Assembly (NCBI RefSeq): GCF_047123815.1
Contig: NZ_CP138920.1
Location: forward strand, 2,480,001 to 2,544,000
Direction of reading: 5' to 3'
Length of the DNA: 64,000 nt
Source of the DNA: Maricaulis sp017643475
GTDB taxonomy: Bacteria > Pseudomonadota > Alphaproteobacteria > Caulobacterales > Maricaulaceae
Shown here: positions 44,447 through 52,425 of the stretch, in pieces
Layout: every line of letters starts with the position of its first letter
Position numbering within the stretch: the stretch's first letter is position 1
The notes under the pieces: generated by a model
The model's input: only the letters and a program-made list of their open reading frames with translations
What the model was told of the DNA's origin: nothing
The model's database searches: none
Translations under genes and position numbers: made by a program

Positions 44447-45232
44447 GTGCGTCGTGATGCCATCGAACTTGATCGTTTTTACCGTACGACCCGCGGCGCC
44501 CTGGCACAACGTATGATCGAGCGACGTCTGGGAGCGATCTGGCCCAATCTGAAGGACCTGGATGTGCTGGGCGTGGGATATGCCACGCCCTATCTGCGCG
44601 ATATGCAGGCCTCGGCCCGGCGCTGTATCGAACTGATGCCCAGCGCCCAGGGGGCCATTGCCCCGGCTAGCCCGTCCAATATCGTCATGGGCGACGAGAC
44701 GCGCATGCCGTTTCCCGAGGCGATGTTTGATCGCGTCTTGATGATCCACATGCTGGAAGAGGCCGAACACCTGCCCGGCCTGTTGCGGGAGACCTGGCGG
44801 GTGATGGCGCCGGAGGGGCGGGTGGTCATCGCGACGGCCGCGCGAGCCGGTGTCTGGGCATTGTCCGATGCCACGCCCTTTGGGCATGGTCGGCCCTTTT
44901 CACGCGGTCAGCTGACGCATCTGCTCGATGATGCCCTGTTCGAACCGGTGGCCTGGTCACGCGCGCTGTATGCCCCGCCCTGGCGCTGGGCGTCGGGCAA
45001 GGGCATTGCCAGTGCCTGGGAAAAGGCGGGCGAGAAATTCTGGCCGGGCCTGGGTGGATTGATCCTGGTGGAAGCCGTGAAACGCACCAATGCTCTGCGA
45101 CCGCTGGGCCGTGCTGCGCGCAATGGAGCGCGAGCCCTTGATGAACGTACCCGCCCCGCGCTATCTCCCCAGCAGATCAATACTGACCTGCGTTCCGAGA
45201 AAGGCGCTTCCTATGACGATCCAGCCCTGTGA
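44447..45232 (+). CDS. SAM-dependent methyltransferase (class I)
   Basis: 261 residues. A diverged glycine loop (LDVLGVGYATPYL) is followed by FDRVLMIHMLEEAEHLPGLL, the usual motif-II/III block, and a RVMAPEGRVVIA strand. Conserved next to gloB in many alphaproteobacteria; substrate unknown. Start is probably GTG 44447, since upstream codons are not conserved-looking. The 3' end overlaps hisC by 20 bp. Confidence 0.82.
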   Translation: MRRDAIELDRFYRTTRGALAQRMIERRLGAIWPNLKDLDVLGVGYATPYLRDMQASARRCIELMPSAQGAIAPASPSNIVMGDETRMPFPEAMFDRVLMIHMLEEAEHLPGLLRETWRVMAPEGRVVIATAARAGVWALSDATPFGHGRPFSRGQLTHLLDDALFEPVAWSRALYAPPWRWASGKGIASAWEKAGEKFWPGLGGLILVEAVKRTNALRPLGRAARNGARALDERTRPALSPQQINTDLRSEKGASYDDPAL

Positions 45233-46301
45233 CGGCATTCTCGACATCCGCCCCTACAAGCCCGGTGCTGCGGATGCGCCCGGTATCGAAAACCCGGTAA
45301 AGCTCTCTTCCAACGAAAACGCCCTGGGTTGTTCAGGCAAGGCGGCGGAAGCTTTCCGCAATTCCTCCGGCGACCTGCACATCTATCCTGACGGTGGCGC
45401 CACCATGCTGCGTGAGACAATCGCGCGTGAAGAAGGCCTGGAAGCGGACAATATTGTCTGTGGCTGTGGTTCGGATGAGCTGTTGCAACTGCTTGGCCGC
45501 GCCTATCTCAACCCGGGCGACAAGGTGGTCCAGTCCCAGTACGGCTTCCTGGTCTATCGCCTTGTAGCCATGCAGAGCGGCTGCGACATCATCTCGGCGC
45601 CGGAGAAGGGACACCGCACGGATGTCGATGCGGTGATCGAAGCGGCGGGTGACGATGCCAAGATCGTTTTCCTGGCCAATCCGAACAATCCGACCGGCAC
45701 CTATATCTCCGATGCCGAGGTTCGCCGCCTGCGTGATGCCCTGCCGCCGACCACACTGCTGGTGATCGATGCGGCCTATGCGGAATTCGTTCGTGAAGCG
45801 GATTACACCGCCGGCCTGGAGCTGGCGCGCGAGCGTGATGATGTCATCGTCACCCGCACCTTCTCCAAGATCCACGGTCTGGCAGCGGTGCGTCTGGGCT
45901 GGGCTTATGCTCACCAGTCCATCATCGATGTGCTGAACCGTGTGCGTGGGCCGTTCAACGTCAACCTGCCGGCGATCGAAGCTGGTACGGCGGCGATCCA
46001 GGATCGGGATTTCATGAAGCGTTCCGCGGACCACAATGAGGAATGGGTTGCCTTCCTGCGTCAGCAGATTGGTGGTCTGGGCCTGGAAGTGACACCGAGC
46101 GTCTGTAATTTCGTGCTGGTTCACTTCCCGTCAGAAGGCGAGAAGACCGCAGCGGCCGCTGACGCATATCTGACCGCCAAGGGGCTCATCGTCCGTCCGG
46201 TTGTGCCCTATGGCCTGCCGAATGCCTTGCGCATAACCGTCGGCTCCGAAGCGGAAAACCGCGCCGTGGTCGACGCTCTGCAAAGCTTCATGAAAGGCTG
46301 A
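45213..46301 (+). CDS. hisC: Histidinol-phosphate aminotransferase
   Basis: PLP enzyme of histidine synthesis. 362 residues, fold type I: substrate loop KLSSNENALGCS, FLANPNNPTGTYIS, IDAAYAEF, and the PLP lysine in TRTFSKIHGLAAVRLGW. Start at ATG 45213 because the protein from MTIQPCDGI matches the family. It overlaps the methyltransferase gene and ends directly against the DUF2125 gene on the other strand (no gap). Confidence 0.93.
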   Translation: MTIQPCDGILDIRPYKPGAADAPGIENPVKLSSNENALGCSGKAAEAFRNSSGDLHIYPDGGATMLRETIAREEGLEADNIVCGCGSDELLQLLGRAYLNPGDKVVQSQYGFLVYRLVAMQSGCDIISAPEKGHRTDVDAVIEAAGDDAKIVFLANPNNPTGTYISDAEVRRLRDALPPTTLLVIDAAYAEFVREADYTAGLELARERDDVIVTRTFSKIHGLAAVRLGWAYAHQSIIDVLNRVRGPFNVNLPAIEAGTAAIQDRDFMKRSADHNEEWVAFLRQQIGGLGLEVTPSVCNFVLVHFPSEGEKTAAAADAYLTAKGLIVRPVVPYGLPNALRITVGSEAENRAVVDALQSFMKG

Positions 46302-47291
46302 TTATTCAGCGAGGCGTCCGATACGTACCGGACCCAGATACACGCCGCCATCGCGCAGCCGGAAGCCGAGCGATACGCCTTCCGGCCCGCGCGGGGCCAT
46401 CATCGCCGCCAGGCGAAGCGCTTCCTCATTCTCCTGCGGGATCAGGCCGGCACCGACCAGCGCCACCGCCAGGGAATCCGGATCAGCGATCGAGATGGAC
46501 AGGCGTCCATCCGGCTTGAATTCGTCATCCAGCCCCAGCTCGCCTTCACCGCCATTGAGTTGCGCCGGGCCCCAGTTCAGCAGGGCATCATGGATCTGCA
46601 GCTGACCGCCTGCGCGGGCCCAGCTGCCGATATCGCCATCGCGGGCGAGGGCTGTCCATTCGGTGACCGCAAAGTCCAGGCGGAATTGCTCGCCGGTCTG
46701 ACCGAAAGCGCGGATCAGGTCCTGCGACCCGTCCTGTTCGCTGGCGCGCACGCCATTGGCCTGGATGCGCACCCGCAGGGAATTGTCTGCCTCAACCGAT
46801 CCGCCCAGAACGAAGCTCTCGATGAATTCGATGTCCAGTGGATCGCCAGCCAGGGATTCCACGGATAGCGCCAGAATTTCCGCGCCAACGCGCTCGGTCT
46901 GGCCCGCATCATTTGTGCGCAGGCTGACGCGCGCTTCCTGAGCGTTCACCATCAGCTCACGATCGGAGCGGATGTGCATCGGGCCGCCAAAGCTGACGAT
47001 CCAGTGCGAAAAGTCATAGGGCAGGGCATTGGCCTGCAGGCGTTCCAGCGTCGCGTTCCAGCCGCCATCACTGCGCGGGGCGGTTATTTCGGCTCCATCG
47101 ATCTCGATCTGGAAACGATAGGGATAGCCGCGCACACGCAGTTCGGAATAGGCGATCTGATAGCCCTGGCTCTCGTTTTCCTCGACCCAGTCGAGAACGG
47201 CTTCATTTACCCGGCCAGCCGCGTAGAACCAGTAGATGGAATAGAGCACCAGGAGCGCAATGATGCCGACCAGCGGCAGGATAAACTTCAT
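46302..47291 (-). CDS. DUF2125-family membrane-anchored protein
   Basis: 329 residues. A single N-terminal membrane helix (FILPLVGIIALLVLYSIYWF) and a long beta-rich exported domain. The opening YSIYWFYAAGRVNEAV and the GYPYRFQIEIDG stretch fit DUF2125, an alphaproteobacterial family without known function and with a lipid-transfer-like look. Start ATG 47291; TTG 47303 is also in frame. Last gene of the minus-strand run ftsE-ftsX-ydcF-plsC. Confidence 0.85.
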   Translation of the reverse strand: MKFILPLVGIIALLVLYSIYWFYAAGRVNEAVLDWVEENESQGYQIAYSELRVRGYPYRFQIEIDGAEITAPRSDGGWNATLERLQANALPYDFSHWIVSFGGPMHIRSDRELMVNAQEARVSLRTNDAGQTERVGAEILALSVESLAGDPLDIEFIESFVLGGSVEADNSLRVRIQANGVRASEQDGSQDLIRAFGQTGEQFRLDFAVTEWTALARDGDIGSWARAGGQLQIHDALLNWGPAQLNGGEGELGLDDEFKPDGRLSISIADPDSLAVALVGAGLIPQENEEALRLAAMMAPRGPEGVSLGFRLRDGGVYLGPVRIGRLAE

Positions 47292-47327
47292 ATGCGCGCG
47301 CAACGCCTTACTCCTGTTGGCGGCGGA

Positions 47328-48035
47328 TCAGCTTTCGAGCAGGCGATCCGACGCGGTACTGATACGCTCATGCAAGGTCCGCATGAAGGTGGCCTTGTCC
47401 AGACCCGGCTCAATCGGCTCGAGAATCTCGACAATGATCGTGCCCGGTTTTTTCAGGCCGCAATAGTTTTTCAAATATACGCCGGAGTTCAAGGCCACCG
47501 GCACACACGGCACAGCCATGGATTGGTAGAGCCCTGCAATACCCGGCTTGAGCTCCGGATTATCGCCCGGTTCCACCCGCGTACCTTCCGGGAAGATCAG
47601 CACCTGGCGACCGTCCTGACCGCGCTGGGCGGCGTCCTTAAGCATTTTGCGCAGGGTTTTCGAACCGCCCTTCCGGTCAATGCTGATATTGCCCAGCTTG
47701 ACCGCGTACCAGCCGAAGATCGGCATGTAGACGAGGGATTTCTTGAGGATGATGGCCGGGTCCGGAAGGATGCCCCAGAAGGCCAGCGTCTCCCACATGC
47801 TCTGGTGTTTGGACGCGATCAGCGCACCGCCAGACGGCAGGTTTTCGCGACCGCGCACTTCGATCTTCACACCGCAGATCACGGCAAGGCCGGGCCAGAG
47901 CAGTTTCAGATAGAATTTGAGCAGGCCTCGGCTCCAGCTGCGCGGACCGAGGATGAGAGGGATGCCGCCGAGGCCGACGATGATCATCAGCCCGTACATA
48001 TAGATGTAGAAGAGGAAGGAGCGAATTGTGGTCAT
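47328..48035 (-). CDS. plsC: 1-acyl-sn-glycerol-3-phosphate acyltransferase PlsC
   Basis: Second acylation of glycerol phosphate in phospholipid synthesis. 235 residues: a hydrophobic N-terminus (two segments in 5-55), then the acyltransferase motifs: H77-QSMW-E82 in place of the usual HX4D, LIFPEGTRVEPG for phosphate binding and IAGLYQSMAVPCVPVAL. The His-X4-Glu form is common in alphaproteobacteria. Coupled to ydcF through TGATG. Confidence 0.92.
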   Translation of the reverse strand: MTTIRSFLFYIYMYGLMIIVGLGGIPLILGPRSWSRGLLKFYLKLLWPGLAVICGVKIEVRGRENLPSGGALIASKHQSMWETLAFWGILPDPAIILKKSLVYMPIFGWYAVKLGNISIDRKGGSKTLRKMLKDAAQRGQDGRQVLIFPEGTRVEPGDNPELKPGIAGLYQSMAVPCVPVALNSGVYLKNYCGLKKPGTIIVEILEPIEPGLDKATFMRTLHERISTASDRLLES

Positions 48036-48622
48036 CAGGCGTTTTCACCGTCATCCAGCAGCGCCGAGCCCAACCATACTGTCGCGAACTTGGCGTATTC
48101 CTGGGTCCATAATCGTGCCGTCGCCGGAGTTTCCCAGGGCGGTGATGTATGAACCGGATAGGCGATCAGCTCGACATTCGGCATGGCGCGCTTCATTTCC
48201 AGAAGGCTCCGCGGGAGATGATAGTCTGAGGTCACAATGATCAAGCGATTATAGCTGTTGGACCGGGCCCAGCGCGCCGTCTCGCGCGCATTACCGACCG
48301 TGTCATGAGCCTGGCGGTCCAGGGTCACACAGCAATCCAGCGTCGCCTGGTCCAGGCTGGCCTGATCGAGAATGTCGGCGTTGGAGACCGAACTGTGAAC
48401 GCCGCTGATCAACAGGCGCGGTGCGCTGCCGGAGCGCAGGAGTTCACCGCCCGCGCGCAGGCGTCCACTGTCACCGGTCAGAACGACGATGGCATCGGCA
48501 GAAAGGTCACCCTGGGGCTGGTCCAGACTGCTGACGCGGCCGGCAAAACTGGCAAAGCCGATCAATGCACCGACGACGGCGATAAAAGCCACAGCCTGCA
48601 GAATGCGGATCGTCACTCGCAC
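48035..48622 (-). CDS. YdcF/SanA-like DUF218 protein
   Basis: 195 residues: one N-terminal membrane helix (ILQAVAFIAVVGALIGFASF) and the DUF218 domain (ADAIVVLTGDSGRLRAGGELL; IIVTSDYHLPRSLLEMKRAMP). Family members act in envelope or peptidoglycan-linked steps, substrate unsettled. Stop and plsC start share a base (TGATG). 88 bp separate it from ftsX, so it may also have its own promoter. Confidence 0.85.
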   Translation of the reverse strand: MRVTIRILQAVAFIAVVGALIGFASFAGRVSSLDQPQGDLSADAIVVLTGDSGRLRAGGELLRSGSAPRLLISGVHSSVSNADILDQASLDQATLDCCVTLDRQAHDTVGNARETARWARSNSYNRLIIVTSDYHLPRSLLEMKRAMPNVELIAYPVHTSPPWETPATARLWTQEYAKFATVWLGSALLDDGENA

Positions 48623-48710
48623 GCATCATCCCCATAAACGACACCATCAACACTGGACGCTGAACAGGCTATTCGCAAGCCATTTTCGCCTATGTTTCCG
48701 TGGCGTAGGA

Positions 48711-49619
48711 CTACCATCGCCCGCGCAGATCCGTGGCCACGGCCAGCCGCGCCGACAGGGCCGAAGTTGCTCCGGCCAGCAGGGGCGCAATGCCCAGCAT
48801 CACCAGTTCGAATGGCGCCATCGTCCAGCTCGGCAGGAAAAACGCCATATCGACACTATTGCCCCCGGAACTGACCAAAACGGAAACCAGGACGGCGATC
48901 AGCGCTCCGGCCGTACCGGATTTGAGCCCCAGCATGAAGAAGCGGCGCTGGAAGAGGGCAGCGATGAAACGGTCCTCCGCGCCGGAAAGGTGCAGTGCAT
49001 CGATAACATCGACACGTGCTGCCAGGCTGGCGCGCGCCGCGAAGGCGACAACGGCAGCCGCCGCTCCGGTCAACAGGGTCAGCAGTGCAAGGGCAAGCGT
49101 GCGGGCAAATCCGGCCGCTCGGCGGACCGCCTGGGCCCATTGCGCATGATCATCCACACTGGCGGCCAGCCCGGCATTGTCCAGAGCGGTCTGGAGGTCG
49201 CTGACGGCCAGTTCGGCGCCGCTTTCCAGGCGCACATCAACCAGCAGAGGAAGGGGCAGATCATCCGGGATATTGCCTTCACCCAGCCAGGGCGCGACGA
49301 GCGCCTCGGCATAGGCGCGGTCACGGGCGACGGCCCGGTCCACACCCCCGATGGCGCTGATGATCTCCGCCGCCTGCTGGGCATCGGCCTCGATATCGCG
49401 CTCGTCCACCGGGCGGATCTGGATGGTCAGGCTGGTTTCGAGGTCCGATGTCCAGGTCTCGGCCTGCTGCCAGGCGCCGCGGGCGCCCAGGGCGGCGATA
49501 CAGGCCAGGAAAACCAGGATCGCGGCAACCACGAACAGCGGACGATCACGTCCTGCATCGGGCGGCAACAGGGCGCCGGCTCCGCCCTTGGGCGGCGGGG
49601 GAATATCATGTGTGGTCAT
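48711..49619 (-). CDS. ftsX: Cell division protein FtsX
   Basis: Inner-membrane partner of FtsE, which controls septal peptidoglycan hydrolases. 302 residues: a cytoplasmic N-terminal tail rich in Pro, a first helix (LFVVAAILVFLACIAALG), the periplasmic loop and three more helices. C-terminal half has the FtsX permease look (RVDVIDALHLSGAEDRFIAALFQ). Start at ATG 49619 (MTTHDIP), overlapping the ftsE 3' end by 14 bp. Confidence 0.9.
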   Translation of the reverse strand: MTTHDIPPPPKGGAGALLPPDAGRDRPLFVVAAILVFLACIAALGARGAWQQAETWTSDLETSLTIQIRPVDERDIEADAQQAAEIISAIGGVDRAVARDRAYAEALVAPWLGEGNIPDDLPLPLLVDVRLESGAELAVSDLQTALDNAGLAASVDDHAQWAQAVRRAAGFARTLALALLTLLTGAAAAVVAFAARASLAARVDVIDALHLSGAEDRFIAALFQRRFFMLGLKSGTAGALIAVLVSVLVSSGGNSVDMAFFLPSWTMAPFELVMLGIAPLLAGATSALSARLAVATDLRGRW

Positions 49620-50478
49620 GATCACCCTCCGGGCGTTCGATATCCTGCGCAGCCGCTTCGTCCTGCATCTCTTCGGAATTCTCTTCCACCGTTTCCGGTG
49701 CGTCATCCAGCTCGGACATGTCCAGCTTGCCGTCCGGTGCGTGGGCATAACGCTGGCTGCGTGGCGGGCGGATGTGCAGATGCCCGTTTGACAGCGTCAT
49801 TACGGGCGCATCCAGCAGGCGGACCAGCTGCAGGTCGTGGGTGGCAAACACCACCGTCGTTCCCAGCTTGTTGAGCTCGACAAACAGGCGCAGCAGGCGC
49901 ATCGCCATCTCGCTGTCGACATTGCCGGTCGGTTCGTCGGCGATGAGGATTTCCGGCTGGGCAACGACCGCACGGGCGATGGCAACACGTTGTTGCTCCC
50001 CGCCGGACAAGGTCGCTGGTTGAGCACTCATCTTGTCACCCAGCCCGACCCAGGCCAGCAACTCCGCGACATCCTCGGCATAGTCCGTGCGCTTGCGTCC
50101 GGTGACCCTGAGGGGCAGGGCGACATTGTCGAAAACGGTGAGATGATTGAGCAGGCGGAATTCCTGGAACACCACACCGACACGCCGGCGGATCTGTGGC
50201 AGTTCGTCCCGTGTCAGCCCGGCCGCATCGCGTCCGAAATAGGAAATCGTGCCGCGCGAGGGCTTGGCAGCGAGATAAATCAGCTTGAGCAGCGAAGTTT
50301 TGCCCGCACCGGACGGTCCGGTGAGGAATTGGAAAGATCCGCGTGGTAAATCAAATGACAAGTCGCGCAGAACCTCTGGCCCGCGTCCATACCGCATGCC
50401 GACATTGTCGAAGCGGATGACAGGCTCAGCGGCGCTGCTTGGTGTATGTAGATGACTCGGCTCTATGGAAGTCTCCAT
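49606..50478 (-). CDS. ftsE: Cell division ATP-binding protein FtsE, with acidic C-terminal extension
   Basis: 290 residues. ABC ATPase: Walker A GPSGAGKT at 54-61, Q-loop VVFQEFRLL, signature LSGGEQQRVAIARA, Walker B ILIADEPTG and THDLQLV. Family members are near 220-230 residues; here about 60 extra residues at the C-terminus are strongly acidic (ETVEENSEEMQDEAAAQDIE). The 5' end faces the zinc-ribbon gene only 35 bp away. Confidence 0.92.
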   Translation of the reverse strand: METSIEPSHLHTPSSAAEPVIRFDNVGMRYGRGPEVLRDLSFDLPRGSFQFLTGPSGAGKTSLLKLIYLAAKPSRGTISYFGRDAAGLTRDELPQIRRRVGVVFQEFRLLNHLTVFDNVALPLRVTGRKRTDYAEDVAELLAWVGLGDKMSAQPATLSGGEQQRVAIARAVVAQPEILIADEPTGNVDSEMAMRLLRLFVELNKLGTTVVFATHDLQLVRLLDAPVMTLSNGHLHIRPPRSQRYAHAPDGKLDMSELDDAPETVEENSEEMQDEAAAQDIERPEGDHDHT

Positions 50479-50513
50479 CGCTGTCGGGTCGGCCGGAAGT
50501 AGTAACGACTCAG

Positions 50514-51278
50514 ATGAGCATAGTACTCAGCTGTCCTTCTTGTTCCACGAGCTATCGCGCTGATCCACAGGCGATCGGCGCGAACGGTCGTCGTGTGCGT
50601 TGCGCCTCGTGCGGTTATGTCTGGTCTGCCAAGGTCGAGGACCCCGAACAGCTCCCCGATCTCCAGCCGGCGCAACTCGAGGAAGAAACCCCGGAAGTCG
50701 TTGAAGAACCGAAAAAGCCCCACGAGGCTTATCGGGAGCGTCAGGCGAAAAAGAGGCAGACCATGTCCGCTGCCGTGGCCGGTGGTGCCTGGGGCGGGCT
50801 CGCAATTGCCGTGTCCCTGGTGCTGACCTGCGCCTGGATTTTCCGCGTCGATGTTGTCACCGCTTTCCCGCGGGCCTCGTCTGCCTATGCAGCGATGGGC
50901 TCGACGGTGAACCCCTATGGTATCTCGGTCGGTGAGCTCAATGTCAGCCACCAGATCGAACACGGCGTGCCGCTTTTGATCGTCGAGGGCGATCTGCACA
51001 ATTACGACCGCCGTTCCCGTCCGGTCCCGGAAGTCCGCGCCGTGCTGCGCGATGACTATGGCCAGTCATTGCTGGAATGGACGGTCAATTTGGACGTCCA
51101 GGATCTCGATGCCGGCGACCACGAAGCCTTCCGCACCATCGTCTCCGACCCGCCTCCGGGAACGGTCGAGGTCGAGGTTGTCCTGGTGGACGCCATCACC
51201 ACGCATCTTGAAGAGACCGGCCATGGTGAGGTGGGCGAGGTCGTGGCGCATGATGCGGCTGAGCAAGAGCATCACTGA
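50514..51278 (+). CDS. Zinc-ribbon (MJ0042) and DUF3426 membrane protein
   Basis: 254 residues. N-terminal zinc ribbon with C7-x2-C10 and C30-x2-C33 (SCPSC, CASC), an acidic/Pro linker, one membrane helix (about 93-115, GLAIAVSLVLTCAWIF) and a C-terminal domain of the DUF3426 kind. Commonly divergent from ftsE in alphaproteobacteria; its role is unknown. ATG 50514; earlier codons are the antisense leader. Confidence 0.85.
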   Translation: MSIVLSCPSCSTSYRADPQAIGANGRRVRCASCGYVWSAKVEDPEQLPDLQPAQLEEETPEVVEEPKKPHEAYRERQAKKRQTMSAAVAGGAWGGLAIAVSLVLTCAWIFRVDVVTAFPRASSAYAAMGSTVNPYGISVGELNVSHQIEHGVPLLIVEGDLHNYDRRSRPVPEVRAVLRDDYGQSLLEWTVNLDVQDLDAGDHEAFRTIVSDPPPGTVEVEVVLVDAITTHLEETGHGEVGEVVAHDAAEQEHH

Positions 51279-51289
51279 GTTGGGTTTTT

Positions 51290-51456
51290 AGTTGGCCCTT
51301 TGGGCCGCACCCTATCCGCCCGCTTCGCGGCCACCTTTCCCATCAAGGGAAAGGAAGAATCTCTATCCGCGACATAGCCATCCTCGCCCTTGATGGGCGA
51401 GGGGGACCATTGCGCAGCAATGGTGGAGTGGGTGCGCGCCGTGAGGCGCATCAAAA
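51290..51456. repeat. 167-bp repeat, copy 1
   Basis: Starts AGTTGGCCCTTTGGGCCGC and ends GAGGCGCATCAAAA. It is packed with small hairpins: TTTCCCATCAAGGGAAA, TCGCCCTTGATGGGCGA, CCATTGCGCAGCAATGG. The second copy lies at 52195-52361 in the same orientation with three base differences, and the ankyrin gene sits between them. Confidence 0.9.
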
Positions 51457-51540
51457 CAGTGAAAAACCTGATCCATCGCAATAAGCTGCCCGGAATGGAT
51501 GGTTGGCAACGACCCGTTTCTGCGATGAGGATCTGTCAGA

Positions 51541-52065
51541 ATGCCTGTTGAAACAGAAATTGATAGCGTGAATTCAGCGATTTACGATGGAGACATCGCT
51601 CGCTTGGAGAAGCTGCAACGAGGCGGAGCGGACCTAGGCTACATTTACCCCGGCGACAACTGGAACTATCTCTCCGGGATGCTGAGTGCAAGCGCCAAAC
51701 ATCTCAGCGTTGAGATGATTCAGTTCCTGATTGACGCAGGCAATGACGTCAATCTCGTCGACCAATACGGCAATACTTCAGTGATGTATGCGGTGCGGGC
51801 CAAACGCGCTGATATTCTTGAGGTTCTCCTGAAAGCGGGAGGATTGGTCAATTACTTCAATATCGACGAACAGTCTCCGTTGGTGCTGGCGGTGGAAACT
51901 ATTGATACAGAATACCTGTGCGCAAAAGTATTGTTGAAACACGGAGCCGATCCAGAGCTGGAAAGTGAGACCGGGATCACCGCGAAAAAGGTCGTGGAAC
52001 AGTTCATGAGTTTACAAGTTGCTAATCAAGCGTTGCGGCAAGTGTATGAAGAGTTCTTTGTGTAG
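51541..52065 (+). CDS. Ankyrin-repeat protein, lower GC, bracketed by direct repeats
   Basis: 174 residues. At least three ankyrin units: VEMIQFLIDAGNDVNLVDQY, then GNTSVMYAVRAKRADILEVL, then a weaker third ending LLKHGADPELESETG. No signal peptide or membrane segment, so probably cytoplasmic and protein-binding. Its first 180 bases are about 51 percent GC by my count (92 of 180), well below neighbouring genes, suggesting acquisition from elsewhere. No partner gene is adjacent. Confidence 0.85.
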   Translation: MPVETEIDSVNSAIYDGDIARLEKLQRGGADLGYIYPGDNWNYLSGMLSASAKHLSVEMIQFLIDAGNDVNLVDQYGNTSVMYAVRAKRADILEVLLKAGGLVNYFNIDEQSPLVLAVETIDTEYLCAKVLLKHGADPELESETGITAKKVVEQFMSLQVANQALRQVYEEFFV

Positions 52066-52194
52066 CGGAGGCTTGATTACTGGGGTAGTTGGACACTTCC
52101 ACAACTTTCAACTCCCATCCCATTTTCCGCCCAGTTTGCCATGACCGCTGACGCCGTTTTTTGAGCAAACCTGTAGGGTGTGTTCGAGTTTTTC
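52066..52194. other. Intergenic sequence after the ankyrin gene
   Basis: 129 bp, AT-richer than average, no gene or clear terminator. With the repeat copy 2 and the 64 bp beyond it, it forms a 360-bp gap before the TIGR02302 gene. Confidence 0.4.
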
Positions 52195-52361
52195 AGTTGG
52201 CCCTTTGGGCCGCACCCTATCCGCCCGCTTCGCGGCCACCTTTCCCATCAAGGGAAAGGATGAATCTCCATCCGCGACATAGCCATCCTCGCCCTTGATG
52301 GGCGAGGGGGACCATTGCGGAGCAATGGTGGAGTGGGTGCGCGCCGTGAGGCGCATCAAAA
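52195..52361. repeat. 167-bp repeat, copy 2
   Basis: Same orientation and length as the copy at 51290-51456. The three differences I see are GAAGAATCTCTATCC versus GATGAATCTCCATCC (two bases) and TGCGCAGCAA versus TGCGGAGCAA (one base). Open frames across both copies on the minus strand are by-products of the repeat. Confidence 0.9.
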
Positions 52362-52425
52362 TTTAAAGGAGGGAAGCGGCGACGTAGCGAGCCGGATGGG
52401 GCTGTTCCCCTCCGGGCTTCGAAAC

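Noticed and set aside
51272..52359. Minus-strand frames of 69 and 83 residues reading SPSPIKGEDGYVA
   Set aside because: They come from the two copies of the 167-bp repeat, not from a gene.
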